Notes: generated by a model from the sequence alone, not told the origin. A DNA stretch of 64,000 nucleotides from Chitinophaga varians (GCF_014529945.1 NZ_JACVFB010000006.1:62001-126000), one strand, 5' to 3'; counted from the stretch's first letter, positions 9,232 to 21,300 are shown. Made by a program: numbers and translations.

Positions 9232-10323
9232 ATGAGAAAATTTTGTATTGGATTATTGCTGATGATACTGTTGTTGCAGTTACATGCCAAGGCGCAGGTG
9301 TCATTTGCCTTTATGCCCGAGGTGCAGGGCAGGACGCTCGACGGCCTGCTACAGGTACGTGTAGGCGGTCAGGCAGCCGGCGGGCAGGAGGTAACGTTGA
9401 AAATAACGGTGACGGCTAAACCGGTGGGCACTGTGGTGTCTATCAAAACACCTGTTTTTCGGCTGCTGCCCGGCCTGAATACGTTACCCCCGGGATTGCT
9501 GGCCGGCGCCGATATCCGTTTCGGTAACAACCGCATTGCGGACATGTGCCGGCAGTCAGGATACTTTACAGAAGCGGAATATGAATATTGTTTTGAGGTA
9601 GTGGACGCCGGGAAAGGCACGTTAGGCGAACAGTGCTTTGACTATATGCTGCAGCCTTTTTCACCGCTTATCCTCGCTGCTCCGACGGATGAAGATGCCA
9701 TCTGCGACAAACGCCCTACGTTTTTCTGGCAGCCGTTGCTGCCGGCTGTCCCGGGCATGATGTACCGGTTGATCCTGAGTGAAGTGAAGCCCGGTCAGGC
9801 TAAAGCAGAAGCGTTGCGTTACAACATGCCGCTGATCAACCAGCAGTTTATCAATATGCCCATGTTGTTTTTCCCGCCGGTAGCGAGAGAGCTGTCGGAA
9901 GGAAAAGAATACATCTGGCAGGTGACCGCCTACAGAGGAGATATGCTGCTGGCCACTTCTGAGATGTGGATATTCCGTGTGAACTGCACTGACAGTGCCG
10001 AAGTCCGGACGCCGGAGAGCTTCCGGGATATCGAAGATCTGGCGCTGGGTAATTTCTATCTCGCCAAAGGCACCCTACGTTTCGCGGTCCGCAATACCTA
10101 CGCACCGGTCAAATTATCCTATAGCATTAGCGGTATCACGGATCCCTCGGCACGGATCCGCAAACTACCCACTATTCAACTGAAACACGGCAATAATCAT
10201 ATTCTCATTGACCTATCGGATAACAGTGCATTTAAGGATGGAAATTATTACCAGCTGGAACTGAAGCTGCCTGACGGCAACGAGCGTAAGTTGAGGTTCC
10301 TCTATAAGCAAGAAACGGAATAA
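9232..10323 (+). CDS. Secreted beta-rich protein of the RHS operon
   Basis: A 363-residue protein with a signal peptide (MRKFCIGLLLMILLLQLHAKAQ). It begins 6 bp after the barrel gene. The mature part looks like two or three beta-sandwich domains. A central block, PTFFWQP...YRLILSEV...KEYIWQVTAYRGD, has the fibronectin-III-like 'W-x-P ... W-x-V' layout seen in Bacteroidota surface proteins. Cysteines are paired (about residues 104, 120, 137 and 157), suggesting disulphides. It is probably periplasmic or surface-located and acts with the products of the neighbouring genes. No enzyme motif is visible. Confidence 0.65.
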   Translation: MRKFCIGLLLMILLLQLHAKAQVSFAFMPEVQGRTLDGLLQVRVGGQAAGGQEVTLKITVTAKPVGTVVSIKTPVFRLLPGLNTLPPGLLAGADIRFGNNRIADMCRQSGYFTEAEYEYCFEVVDAGKGTLGEQCFDYMLQPFSPLILAAPTDEDAICDKRPTFFWQPLLPAVPGMMYRLILSEVKPGQAKAEALRYNMPLINQQFINMPMLFFPPVARELSEGKEYIWQVTAYRGDMLLATSEMWIFRVNCTDSAEVRTPESFRDIEDLALGNFYLAKGTLRFAVRNTYAPVKLSYSISGITDPSARIRKLPTIQLKHGNNHILIDLSDNSAFKDGNYYQLELKLPDGNERKLRFLYKQETE

Positions 10324-10333
10324 ACGGCTGCAT

Positions 10334-10855
10334 ATGAAAAAAGGAATAATCGCGATGGCCCTGCTGATGGCAGGATGTGTAAACAATGACCAGCAAAAGC
10401 TACAGGCACTTCTACGGGATACCCATAACGGACTGGTTACGGAAAAGAATATAGGCGGCACCGTAGTAACCTGCACTTACCTGCCTCGTTGCTGGGACCA
10501 GTTGACGCCTTCTGCAGTGGCTAATGACAACGAACTGTCGTTTAAAATCAATGTCCGCTCTGATAAGCCGGATATGAAAGAAAAAAGCGGACAGCAGGCG
10601 GCCAGCTACGGACTGGAAGAAGCTTTTCAGCTGGTGACGGACAACGATACGCTGTCGCCTGTGATCGCGCAACGCATTGCAAATGGCAATATGGGCGGCG
10701 TAGAATATTTGGTCACCTGGCAACGGCCGGTATGGCAGCAAAAGAAAGTCGCTGCGCTGATATTCAAAGACCAGGTGTTTACCACCACCAGACTGGTTTT
10801 TCCCCTGATGATAAATTCATTGTTACAATCGGACTCTCTAAGCTGTAGGCTATGA
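10334..10855 (+). CDS. Small lipoprotein of the RHS operon
   Basis: A 173-residue protein with a clear lipobox (MALLMAGC at residues 8-15), so it is probably anchored in the outer or inner membrane. The mature domain is unrecognised. The gene starts 10 bp after its neighbour and its TGA overlaps the ATG of the next gene (ATGA), which points to translational coupling with the 2215-residue protein. A part in assembly or anchoring of the RHS proteins is an inference from this coupling. Confidence 0.65.
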   Translation: MKKGIIAMALLMAGCVNNDQQKLQALLRDTHNGLVTEKNIGGTVVTCTYLPRCWDQLTPSAVANDNELSFKINVRSDKPDMKEKSGQQAASYGLEEAFQLVTDNDTLSPVIAQRIANGNMGGVEYLVTWQRPVWQQKKVAALIFKDQVFTTTRLVFPLMINSLLQSDSLSCRL

Positions 10856-13800
10856 TGATAAAAAATACTAAAGTAAAAAGGGCGCTGGCCTTGTTTTTTC
10901 TTTCACTGATGGTGACGGAAACCGCATTGCCACTACGTGCGCTGGCATTAACATCCGGTCCTGCACAGCCAGAACATACACAGTTTTCCCCCTATGGGGC
11001 CAACGATATGGTGGACTTATTTACGGGAGGATTCAAATACAATATCCCGCTGTTGGATGTGGATGGTTATCCCATCAATCTCAACTATGCTTCCGGTGCC
11101 GGCATGGACGATGAAGCCAGTTGGGTAGGACTCGGCTGGAACCTCAATGTGGGCGCTATTAACCGGCAGCTGCGTGGTTTGCCCGATGACATGGGAGGAG
11201 ATATTATTACCACAGAACACGATACCAAACCTAAAATCACTTATGGTGGTAAAGGGACCGTGAGGATGGAGGTATTTGGGGGGAATATCATCAAGCTGGG
11301 CGGCTCCGTCTCAGTCGGTATTTTTAGTGACAACTACCTGGGCATGGGTGCAGAATTTGGCGCCAATGCGGGTTTAGGACTGCAGCTGGGCAACTCCGGG
11401 TTACTGAGCGGTGGGCTGGACCTGAACGCAGGCGTCAACTCTAACACCAGCAGCGGTGTGTCTACAGAAACCGGTTTATCGCTGGACGCGAATTTTCTGA
11501 AAGGCTATCGCGCCAACATCTCTATGGGCGTTTCTGCCACGCTCAGTTATAATACGCGTGAGGGTATCAAAGATCTGACACTGGGTTCTTCTTATACCAT
11601 CGGTAAGAATGATTTCGGGACGAAACGCATATTCTCTTACAATACGCCTCCTTTTAATCCGAAAATAGGTGTTGGGTATGAAACCAGTAACGGTTCTTTT
11701 TCCCTGGATTTCGGTCCTAACGGGTGGGGGATCTTCACCGGCTTCGGTTTTACCGGTTATAAAACCGTGGCCAAGGTGCTTGATAAAACGAAAAAAACCA
11801 AAGCATATGGCTTTTTGTATGCAGACAAGGGCACCAATGTTCAGGAAGCAGTGATGGATTTTCAGCGGGAGAAGGAAAACCCAGTCATCGCTAATTTGCC
11901 TAACCTGCCATTACCCATCGCCACGCCCGATGTGTTTTCTTATACCAACCAAACCGGCAGCGGTCAGTTCCGGCTGAACAGAGGTAATGCGGGGATCGTA
12001 TTCGACAATTATGCCACAGATGTTGCCAGCAACAAGTCCTTGTCCATGGAATATGGTGCTGGTGCCTATTTTCATGGTGGGATCGCTTTTTATGATCAGC
12101 AGATCACCAATACTACCAGCAAGTGGAAAAGAGAAAATGCCTTCCTGCCGTTATCGGATTATAAGTTGACCACCAGCGATTCTACAGAAGAACAGGCATA
12201 TTTCAAGGTACTGGGAGAACAGACCGCGGAAGATGCAGGCTTCGCCTCCAGGATAAGAGGTACAGGCGTGGTGTCGGTGCCGCTTAGTAACAGGGCTGCC
12301 TTGGGACAGTTGAAAGACAAGCAGGGCGACACTTATTCTACCAATGGTGAATTAAAAAAGAATGGTCGGCAGATGCGGAATACCGTAGTAAGTTATATGA
12401 CGGCCGGAGAACTTAGCAGAACAAAGGACAGAGGCACGATAAACTCCTATCCTATGCTGACACCTTCTTCCATGCTCCAGAATTGTGGACCTGGAAATCC
12501 TACTTCCATTTCCCGGGTGGTCGGTTATCGTAAATCGCATCATATCAGTGAGATCACGGTAACGGAGCCAGACGGTAAACGCGCTGTATATGGTATTCCC
12601 GTGTATAATACAAGGCAGGAGGAATATACGTTTGCCGTCAACCCACAAAACAAGCCGGATACCGGAAAGAGTCTTATTCCGGTGGAGATGAATGGTGACA
12701 ACGGATTCAAACATGATTATGGCCGCGATAACTTTTATCAGCATGAGAGCCAGCCGGCATATGCGGCCTCTTACCTGCTGACACAACTACTGAGCCCCGA
12801 TTATGTAGATGTGGGTAATGATGGCATTACCGCTGACGACCTGGGTACTGCGATTAAGTTTAACTATTCGAAATTACCGGACGTATACAAATGGAGAACA
12901 CCCATAGAGCCGGGGAAAGCACAGTACAGCCGCGGCCAGCTGGCAGACGGAGACGACGATAAGGGTAATGTGGTATACGGCGAAAAAGAAATATGGTATC
13001 TGCAATCTATCGAAACCAAAACCAAGGTCGTTTATTTTATTACGGAGAACAGGGATGATGCCAGGGGAGTTGCCAATCTGTATGGTACCAGGAATGATGC
13101 AAATGCCATACAGCGCCGGCTTTCTGAGATAAGGGTATATTCCAAAAGTGATCCGATGACCCCTATTAAGACAGTGGTTTTCCGTTATAATTATAATTCG
13201 TGTCAACAGGTGCCTAATAACCCCACTGGTATGGGAAAGCTGACACTGGATTCATTGTATTTCACGTACAATACCTCTACCCGTGGAAAGCACCACCCTT
13301 ATACCTTTAAGTACAACAATGTTTCTGAATACAGGAATATGTCCTCAGATCGTTGGGGTTATTTCAAAGCGAAGTATGATAACGCCTCTTTCGGTTTTGG
13401 CAATTTATTCAATGATGAATTTCCTTATGCAGTGCAGAACCGTGGGAAAGCCAACGAAAATGCGAAAGGCTGGAACCTGAATAAAATTACCCTGCCAACG
13501 GGCGGTGAAATTGAAGTGGATTACGAGGCCGGTGATTATGCCTATGTGCAGGACAGACGGGCAATGGTGATGACCGGCATTAAAAATCTGATCACTGATA
13601 GTCTGGGTGCGACTACCAGCGATCTGGCGCTGGCCCATGGTTTCAGGGTAGATGCTCCCGGGCCGCTCAGGGGTAATAGCGACGCCAGTATCCTGCGAAA
13701 TTTTGTGTCCGATTATATGGGAGGCAGAAATGACTTTTATGCCCGGTTGTATGTGAATGTCACAGATCATCCCACTACCGATGGCCGGGAAGATTATGAT

Positions 13801-16800
13801 TTCGTTTCCTGTTATGCGGAAGTCACGAAAATCAGGGATAACCACGACGGAACGTATAATATTCTTTTTAAAGATATGAACGAAGGGCGGGTGACGGTCA
13901 ATCCATTCATTATGGCTGCCTGGCAGAAAATGAAACTGGAATATCCGATGTATGCCTATCCGGGTTATAAAAACCGTATATCCAATGACGTGGGTATAGA
14001 AGAAGCTTTGTCTGCATTAGTGAGTGCGGTGGGCAACCTGGCAGAGTTGCGGCAGAATTTTTATGAGCGCGCCATGAGGAAACGCTTTGCTTCCAGGGTA
14101 GATCTGCGTAGGAGCTTTGTCCGCATGGCCAAAGGTGATGGTATTAAAATCGGTGGTGCACCCCGCGTAAAAAAGGTGAGTATTAAAGATAACTGGTCTC
14201 AGATGACAGGGACAGCTGCTCCTTCCGCCACTTATGGACAGCAATATGAATACCGTATCACAGAAAACGGTAAAACTATCAGCAGCGGTGTAGCCGCTTA
14301 CGAACCTTACACCGGCGCTGATGAAAATCCGATGCGCATGCCTGTGCCATATAGCCAGGAATCGAAAGGTGCGTTGACCAATTATTTTTATCTGGAAGAG
14401 CCTTTCGGGGAGTCATTGTTTCCGGCGCCACAGGTAGGATACCGCAATGTAGTGGTACGGCAGCTGGATGCAAGTGGGAACGTTGATCCCCTGGCGCGTA
14501 CAGGTTGGAGCCAACATGAGTTTTATACCGCAAAGGATTTTCCGGTGATCGTGGAGTCAGACACGAAGCCCGATATGCGGCGCTATGGTCCTTCCGGATG
14601 GGCGTCGTTCACCGGCGGTTCGCAGGTATATGAACTGGCCATGTCTCAGGGATACGTGGTATGGTTGAATGATATGCATGGTAAACCCAAGGCCGAAAGG
14701 GTCTTTAATCAGTCGGGCGCTGAAATATCTTCCAATGTGATTTATTATAAATCTTCTCCGCTGGATGGCGGCAAACAAAGGCTCAATAGCACCGTGACCA
14801 CCATCAATGAAAACGGCGTTATTAATCAGGAAGAAATGTTGGGCCGGGAGATTGAAATGATGACCGATATGCGCGAGCAGGAGAGCACTGATCAGGGGAC
14901 TTCTATTCACATTGGTATAGATGTGATTCCTTTTATCTGGTTCCCGCTACCCATACCACACTGGCCACGTAAAGAAAATAACAGTTATAAATTGTTCCGT
15001 TCTGCATCTACCCTGAAAACCATTCAACAAACGGGCATTGTGGATCGTGTAGTCAAGACCGTGAATGGCTCTTCGGTAACGTCCGCCACCCTGGTTTTTG
15101 ACAGAAATACTGGTGCGGCTGTTGTAACCAGTACCACCAATGAGTATGGTGACCCGGTGTATAGCGTGAATATGCCGGCCTATTGGGTGTATAATAAAAT
15201 GGGTGGTGCGTACCGGAATATACAAACGCTGCTGACAACCAAAACAGATGCCAATGGAGCCATCACATCTAATACGAGCTACTTCACGGCGGGTGACGAA
15301 CTGTTGTCACAAATCGGTGGGCAGCGATGGTGGGTAGCTTATTCCCCTGTGCAGAATGGAACAACAAAACAGTTCCGTCTGATCGATGATAATGGCCAGG
15401 TGGTGAAGAATTATAATGGCCGGGTACGGATCCTTCGTTCGGGATATCGTAACCAGACTGCGGCTGCCACCGCCACGCTGTTGTGCCTGAAGAACCCCAT
15501 TGCCGGAAATCGTTTGGGAGTATTGACAACCGAAACAGGAGCACCGAATACATATCAGGTGATCGATGCTAAGACCTCCCTGTTTGAAGAAGAGTGGAAT
15601 GCCAGTTTGTGTGGCTGTCCGCCGGGTTATGTTCCCAGCGAAGACGGTACTTCCTGTGTGCTGTTGCCGGTGGAGACGCCCAATGACACGCTGAAATTGA
15701 CCTGTATGGCGTCGTTGCCACGTTATGGTGTGCAGGGTACCATTTTTAATACGGGACCAGGAGTATGGACGCAACCGAGAACAGATGGTATCTGGGGTAC
15801 CGGTTGTTCTGTTGGTGGTACCATGAAAACCGCTACAGCCCGGGAAGTGATGCCGATGGTGGCAGGAAGTTGCAATCCTACCATTTGTGGCAGGCTGAAT
15901 GCGTCGAGTGTTTGGCTCAAGGGGGCTGAAGGCCCGTTGGACAGGTATTGGCTGGGACTTGAAACCTGTGTTTCTGTTCCGGAAACGAGACGGTATTCCA
16001 TTGGTTACGCCGCGGATAATCTGATCCGTATCTATGTTGATGGCAATCTGGTGGTAAACAGGGATACCAACCCCGACAGTGATGTGTACGAACTATGGCG
16101 GGTTATTCCGATAGATCTGGGCAAGGGCTCCCATACCTTAAGGATAGAGTTTATGAATGATACGGGTACTCCTCAGGCCTATGATGCTGCGGTAGGTGTG
16201 GAGTTGTATTGGGCCACTCCCACTGAGCTGTCAACGTCAAGCACCCTGATAGCCTTGTTTAATACCCGGGATCTGGTCAACTCTAATACGCCGTATAACA
16301 CCTATATCACCAATAAAGATGGCTCCATTCGCCTCACGCGCTACACCTGTGGCGGCGCCCCGATCCGGATGGATTGCAGCAAACCTTTTTCCTGCGGTAT
16401 CACCCCAACATTAAACCCCTATCTGACAGGTATACTAGGTAACTGGCGACCTGCTGAAGACAAAGTGTACCTGGTGAACCGGGCAGACCAGAACATCTTT
16501 GCTGCCAACGGAGGAGGGCTTAATCTCCGCAATAGTGGCGGATATAAGAGCTTTATGCCATATTGGTTTTACAACAGTGGCGGCGGTAGTGCCTGGAACG
16601 CCTATACGATATTAACAACTCCGTGGACGACCAGCCGCTATGTTACTGCTTATGATAAGTATGGCCAGGAGTTGGAAAATAAAGATGCCTTGTTGCGCTA
16701 TAGCAGCGTGTTGTATGGTTACGACGGCGCTGTGCCGCTGGCTGTGGCCAACAACGCCCGCAAACGCGAAATCTTCTATGACGGATTCGAGGACTATAAT

Positions 16801-17499
16801 TTCTTTTATCTCTGTTATGGTACTTCAAGCTGTATGAAAGATAGTTTCACCATCCGGAACGCCATAGCTGGCGGAACATCGTCACCCATTGTCAGCAATG
16901 AGTCGCATACCGGTTTGTATTCTTTGAAACTGGAGAAGCCAATAACCCTCACAACGAAGGTGCACAACGTGGATAAGAAACCGGGATACGGTAACTACAC
17001 CGCCTGGGATGGCCTCGGGCAATACATCCGCAAGCCGGGGCCGGGATTGTATGAAGATGGATTTCAGCCGGTGCCTGGTGGCAGATACATTTTCTCTGTA
17101 TGGGTGAAAGACAACGCTGCTCCCGCTAGTGACCCCAACATCACGGTGACCGCCAACGGGCAGGGTATCCAACTGACGAAAAAAGCCGTGGTGGAAGGCT
17201 GGAAACTAATGGAGGGAGCGTTCACGGTGAACGCTACTGCCAGACAGTTAACGCTCAATATCCCTACTGCCACTAACGTGCTGGTTGATGATATCCGCAT
17301 CTTTCCCTATGATGGTAACATCAAGACTTTCGCGTATGATGATAAAGCGCTGAAACTGATCGCGGAGCTGGATGAAAATAACTATGCCACCTTTTACGAA
17401 TATGATGAAGAAGGCACACTGGTGCGGGTGAAGAAAGAAACGGAAAGAGGCATCATGACATTGAAAGAAACCAGATCAGCCTTCAGAAAAGCAGATTAA
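10852..17499 (+). CDS. Giant RHS-associated surface protein with PA14-like segment
   Basis: A 2215-residue protein with an N-terminal signal (residues about 12-32). Its opening (AQPEHTQFSPYGANDMVDLFTGGFKYNIP followed by WVGLGWNLNVGAINRQLRG) is the conserved head of long Bacteroidota proteins that accompany RHS proteins. A cysteine-rich piece near residue 1590 (CGCPPGYVPSEDGTSC) precedes a PA14-like jelly roll at about 1700-1800 (RRYSIGYAADNLIRIYVDGNLVVN). The last 70 residues read like a YD repeat (NNYATFYEYDEEGTLVRVKKETERG), so the protein ends where RHS proteins begin. It is probably the first half of a two-part RHS shell completed by the 2740-residue protein two genes downstream; that pairing is inferred. 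Confidence 0.75.
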   Translation: MMIKNTKVKRALALFFLSLMVTETALPLRALALTSGPAQPEHTQFSPYGANDMVDLFTGGFKYNIPLLDVDGYPINLNYASGAGMDDEASWVGLGWNLNVGAINRQLRGLPDDMGGDIITTEHDTKPKITYGGKGTVRMEVFGGNIIKLGGSVSVGIFSDNYLGMGAEFGANAGLGLQLGNSGLLSGGLDLNAGVNSNTSSGVSTETGLSLDANFLKGYRANISMGVSATLSYNTREGIKDLTLGSSYTIGKNDFGTKRIFSYNTPPFNPKIGVGYETSNGSFSLDFGPNGWGIFTGFGFTGYKTVAKVLDKTKKTKAYGFLYADKGTNVQEAVMDFQREKENPVIANLPNLPLPIATPDVFSYTNQTGSGQFRLNRGNAGIVFDNYATDVASNKSLSMEYGAGAYFHGGIAFYDQQITNTTSKWKRENAFLPLSDYKLTTSDSTEEQAYFKVLGEQTAEDAGFASRIRGTGVVSVPLSNRAALGQLKDKQGDTYSTNGELKKNGRQMRNTVVSYMTAGELSRTKDRGTINSYPMLTPSSMLQNCGPGNPTSISRVVGYRKSHHISEITVTEPDGKRAVYGIPVYNTRQEEYTFAVNPQNKPDTGKSLIPVEMNGDNGFKHDYGRDNFYQHESQPAYAASYLLTQLLSPDYVDVGNDGITADDLGTAIKFNYSKLPDVYKWRTPIEPGKAQYSRGQLADGDDDKGNVVYGEKEIWYLQSIETKTKVVYFITENRDDARGVANLYGTRNDANAIQRRLSEIRVYSKSDPMTPIKTVVFRYNYNSCQQVPNNPTGMGKLTLDSLYFTYNTSTRGKHHPYTFKYNNVSEYRNMSSDRWGYFKAKYDNASFGFGNLFNDEFPYAVQNRGKANENAKGWNLNKITLPTGGEIEVDYEAGDYAYVQDRRAMVMTGIKNLITDSLGATTSDLALAHGFRVDAPGPLRGNSDASILRNFVSDYMGGRNDFYARLYVNVTDHPTTDGREDYDFVSCYAEVTKIRDNHDGTYNILFKDMNEGRVTVNPFIMAAWQKMKLEYPMYAYPGYKNRISNDVGIEEALSALVSAVGNLAELRQNFYERAMRKRFASRVDLRRSFVRMAKGDGIKIGGAPRVKKVSIKDNWSQMTGTAAPSATYGQQYEYRITENGKTISSGVAAYEPYTGADENPMRMPVPYSQESKGALTNYFYLEEPFGESLFPAPQVGYRNVVVRQLDASGNVDPLARTGWSQHEFYTAKDFPVIVESDTKPDMRRYGPSGWASFTGGSQVYELAMSQGYVVWLNDMHGKPKAERVFNQSGAEISSNVIYYKSSPLDGGKQRLNSTVTTINENGVINQEEMLGREIEMMTDMREQESTDQGTSIHIGIDVIPFIWFPLPIPHWPRKENNSYKLFRSASTLKTIQQTGIVDRVVKTVNGSSVTSATLVFDRNTGAAVVTSTTNEYGDPVYSVNMPAYWVYNKMGGAYRNIQTLLTTKTDANGAITSNTSYFTAGDELLSQIGGQRWWVAYSPVQNGTTKQFRLIDDNGQVVKNYNGRVRILRSGYRNQTAAATATLLCLKNPIAGNRLGVLTTETGAPNTYQVIDAKTSLFEEEWNASLCGCPPGYVPSEDGTSCVLLPVETPNDTLKLTCMASLPRYGVQGTIFNTGPGVWTQPRTDGIWGTGCSVGGTMKTATAREVMPMVAGSCNPTICGRLNASSVWLKGAEGPLDRYWLGLETCVSVPETRRYSIGYAADNLIRIYVDGNLVVNRDTNPDSDVYELWRVIPIDLGKGSHTLRIEFMNDTGTPQAYDAAVGVELYWATPTELSTSSTLIALFNTRDLVNSNTPYNTYITNKDGSIRLTRYTCGGAPIRMDCSKPFSCGITPTLNPYLTGILGNWRPAEDKVYLVNRADQNIFAANGGGLNLRNSGGYKSFMPYWFYNSGGGSAWNAYTILTTPWTTSRYVTAYDKYGQELENKDALLRYSSVLYGYDGAVPLAVANNARKREIFYDGFEDYNFFYLCYGTSSCMKDSFTIRNAIAGGTSSPIVSNESHTGLYSLKLEKPITLTTKVHNVDKKPGYGNYTAWDGLGQYIRKPGPGLYEDGFQPVPGGRYIFSVWVKDNAAPASDPNITVTANGQGIQLTKKAVVEGWKLMEGAFTVNATARQLTLNIPTATNVLVDDIRIFPYDGNIKTFAYDDKALKLIAELDENNYATFYEYDEEGTLVRVKKETERGIMTLKETRSAFRKAD

Positions 17500-17522
17500 T
17501 TCAAAAATGAAATTATCAGAAT

Positions 17523-18311
17523 ATGAAAAAGATCATGTTGTTGGTTAGAACGTTGTTGCCGCTGCTACTGGTGGTAGGGGTAGTGATCGCAGTGGCGTCT
17601 TCTCCGGTATTTAAACCGGTATTAAGAGAACCTGCCACCAATGCAATGGCGTGGACAACCTACCACTTTACACAGGACGAAAAGGCAACGATGATGTCGG
17701 TGTTTAACCTGTACGCACATATCGATACCTGTCGTACGCTTTACCTCAGCGGTAATATCAGCGCCACTGATCCGGCAGACAGCACTGCCAATATGAGTCA
17801 GGCATTTCGCTTTTGCCGCCGCGGGGAGGAATTGTATTACCAGCTGGGCGATGTGGAGATGATTTCCCTGAAAGACCGATTCATCACGATCAGTCATCAG
17901 GCAGAGAAAATCATCGTCTCTGCACCGAAGAAACTGGTGGCGCCTTTTCAGCTGCCGGTGGATACGCTGATGAAAATATGGGAAAGTGAAAACTACCGGG
18001 TGAAAGGTAGTATTCGTGGGAAGGATTCCGTGGTGAGCCTGCATTGCGCCAATCATGCATCGTGTAAGGAATACCGGTTTGTGTTTGACCCTTCCGCAAC
18101 AGCTCTCCGGGAGCTTTATATGCGGATGACCAATCTCGATGACCCGCTCAATGAAGCGATGGACAGGGAGATGCGCATTGCAATGGATACGTGGAAAGAA
18201 GGATATGTTCCTGATAAGCTGTTACAGGTTGATACTTACCTGACCGGCGATCAGTCTTCCTGGCAGCCGGCTGGTAACTACCGCCATTATGAATTGATCA
18301 ATAAGTTTTAA
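17523..18311 (+). CDS. Envelope protein between the two giant RHS genes
   Basis: A 262-residue protein with an uncleaved or weakly cleaved N-terminal membrane segment (residues 4-26). The rest is soluble, with strand-rich blocks (SQAFRFCRRGEELYYQLGDVEMISLKDRFITIS) that have the look of a LolA/LolB-type half barrel, although the similarity is too weak to assert. It is encoded 23 bp after one giant RHS gene and 16 bp before the other, so it is surely part of the same transcript. A chaperone or carrier role for the RHS proteins is a guess from this position. Confidence 0.6.
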   Translation: MKKIMLLVRTLLPLLLVVGVVIAVASSPVFKPVLREPATNAMAWTTYHFTQDEKATMMSVFNLYAHIDTCRTLYLSGNISATDPADSTANMSQAFRFCRRGEELYYQLGDVEMISLKDRFITISHQAEKIIVSAPKKLVAPFQLPVDTLMKIWESENYRVKGSIRGKDSVVSLHCANHASCKEYRFVFDPSATALRELYMRMTNLDDPLNEAMDREMRIAMDTWKEGYVPDKLLQVDTYLTGDQSSWQPAGNYRHYELINKF

Positions 18312-18327
18312 TTGTTAATCCGAAGAT

Positions 18328-21300
18328 ATGTCCCTATACCTCAGAATGAAAACATGGGTACCCTGCCTGATAACAGCTTTACTGCTGTTATGGGCAGGCA
18401 TGGCCCATGCAGCCATTGAGCCTTATCAGCAACAGCTTTCGGGCAAATTGAAAAAAGGTGATACGCTGATTGTGAAGGATGAGAAGTTTGAAAATCCGGC
18501 CTACGACTGGCGGGCTATCCGCAACAATGGTGTATTGGACCGTATCACTTTTATGGTCAACCCAGATACCGTGGTGACCTTCAAAAAGAATTTCTCCTGC
18601 AAGGTAGACCTTAAAATAGAATACTGGAGCGGCCCCGGACAGGATAACCCCATTACGCTGCCCGGCATACCCCTGACCATCCGTTATGATACAACGGCAG
18701 GAGCGGTGTACCAGCTGTCTGACCAATATGATTTTAAGAATGCCTACAGAATAAAAATCACCATCAACGATATCAGTAGTGCAGAGCTGGGAGAATTACC
18801 GCCTGTATTTCTGCTGCGGGCACAGGTGGTGGTAAACCGCGATTATCTGCCGCAGAAAGACCATCAGCTGGAACCAGTGGTGTCTCTCGTACCTATGGGC
18901 ATGCAGGCAAAGACGCTTACGGCAAATGCTGCTGCCAATGCCAATGCAGGTACCGGTCAGGTGCAGATCAGTTGGGATGCCAATGGTGCACAGAAGTTTG
19001 ACCTGGAATGGACCTTTGTGGATGAAGAGTCTGTGTATGGCCGGATGTTGGAACAATTTCCCAGTCAGCCAGACGCCATGATGGCGATGATTTTCCGCAA
19101 TAATTCCAGCCGGGTGACCGTGATGGAGAATAGCTACCGTATTCCTGTCACACAGCAATACAAGTTCCTGCTGGTACGTATTCGCACGGTAGATGAAAGT
19201 AGTCAGTACAGAACAGAAGGCCCGTGGGTGTATACCTGTAAACTGGATGGTGTGCAACAGCCTGGCGTTATTGCACTGGATGCAGCCTGGCATCAGCCGA
19301 AGCTGAACTGGCAGTACAGTGTCAGCTTCGCTGAAGATGGTAAACGCAAGGAAGTGATGAGTTACCTGGATGGTACCCTGCGGAACCGCCAGACCGTGAC
19401 ACTGAACAACAGCGATCAGGTAGCCGTGGCTGCGGAATCTCTACTAGACGATTTTGGCCGGCCAGTGGCCAGTATTCTGCCCGCTCCGCTGGCAGCCAAT
19501 AAAATTGACTATTATCCACTGTTGAATAAAAGCCTGAGTGGAGGCGCCTATACCGCAACCAATATTTTCAAGGGACTCACTGGTAACTGCATCGGGAAAC
19601 CAGATCCGTTGAATACTTCCAGTGGCGCCGGGTATTATTACTCTTCGTCTAACCAAGCTCTGGGTGGGGATTTCAGGAAATATATTCCCGATGCGGAAGG
19701 GTATCCGCTTGCTGTTACTTCCTATACAGCAGACAATACCGGTCGTATCAGTCAGCAAGGCGGCGTGGGTGCTTCCCTGCAGCCAGACCCCGTACCTGCC
19801 AATAGCCATGCTACCCGTTACTATTACGGCAAACCGGAGCAATGGGAGCTGGACCGCATCTTTGGTAACGACGCCGGTTACGCGAACCACTACCTCAAAA
19901 ATATGGTGGTGGACCCGAACGGCGAGGTCGCTATCAGTTATCTGAATGCCGCCGGTAAAACGGTAGCGACGGCGCTGACCGGTGCTAATCCGAATACAAG
20001 CCTGTTGCCACTGAATTCCCGTCCGGCAGCGGTGCGGGCTACCGTTACGCTGTTACAGCCTGGACGCTTTGTGTTTGATCCGCAGCTGCTGAAGCTCACT
20101 GCTTCCACTACTTACCTGGCTTCAGTGCCTAATGTGACCGATAACCTGACCTTCAATATGCCAAGTCTGATCAAAGGGTATCAGCAAAATGGCGTAAGCA
20201 TCTGCAGTAACTGTTATTATGAACTGAAAGTAGTGGTGGCAGATGATTGTAATAATAAACTGGTAGAAATGACGGATGTGAAGACCGGTAAAGAGTTGTC
20301 GGATTGTAGCGCTACTGCGGATTATACCAATACCATCGCTGTTCCCATCAATAAGATCGGAGAATATTATATCACGTTTGAGCTGGCGCTGAATCCAAAG
20401 GTAATTGAAGCTTACACAGAAGATTTTATCACCCGTAATACCAATCTGAAAACACAGTTTCAGTTTGTGATGGAGGCATTGGCCAGAGAAGATTTTGCCG
20501 GTTGTTTTTCAGAATGTACAACGTGTAAGGCCGCGCTGGGGGCGAAGGATGATTTCGTGAATGCGCTTCGTGGACGGCTGCAGCGCGATGGGGTGGACGT
20601 GGTGGCCAATGCATCAGTCATCAATACCTGGGCACAGGGACTGTATGATGCTTTATACAGTAACTGTATGACTTTGCGGGCGACCTGCATGCCATCACCC
20701 TGTGATAAATTGAGGAAATTATTGGAAGCTGATGTGAAACCCGGCGGACAGTTTTCTCCTTTTGATGCAGATGGCAATCCGTTGGAAACAGATATTAACA
20801 TTGTTTTTAAAAACTGGCGAAAGGTATTTCCGGAACGGCAACCAGGGACCACTGAATACGAAAGTGAGAGAATCGACCTCGAAGATGGTTCCTATACCAG
20901 TCCGTATGACGCCAACTTTGGCTGGGCTATGGTGAAACGTTACTGGAAAGAAGAATGGGCGGCGAAATTTATCGGTGAGCATCCGGAGTACTGCGCCCTG
21001 CTGTACTGTGAGCAGAACAGCAGCTATATGGCCTGGGACCAGCGTGCGCAGGAGGTGTATACCAGTGCCGCTGATATTCCTGTGATAGCGCCGGGATTAC
21101 AGTATAGTTATACAAATGGGCACTGGCTGGCAGATGTGGACCCTTTCTTTACAAATGGTCCGGGAAACAGCATGGCCACAGCTTTTAAAGCAGACCTGGA
21201 TAATTACACGCGGAATGTGTTGGGTGTGAAGGATACGCGTTTGTACAATAAAGATCTTAGTGCTTATGTGGATTACCAGCTGTATTGTGCAGACTCTTTA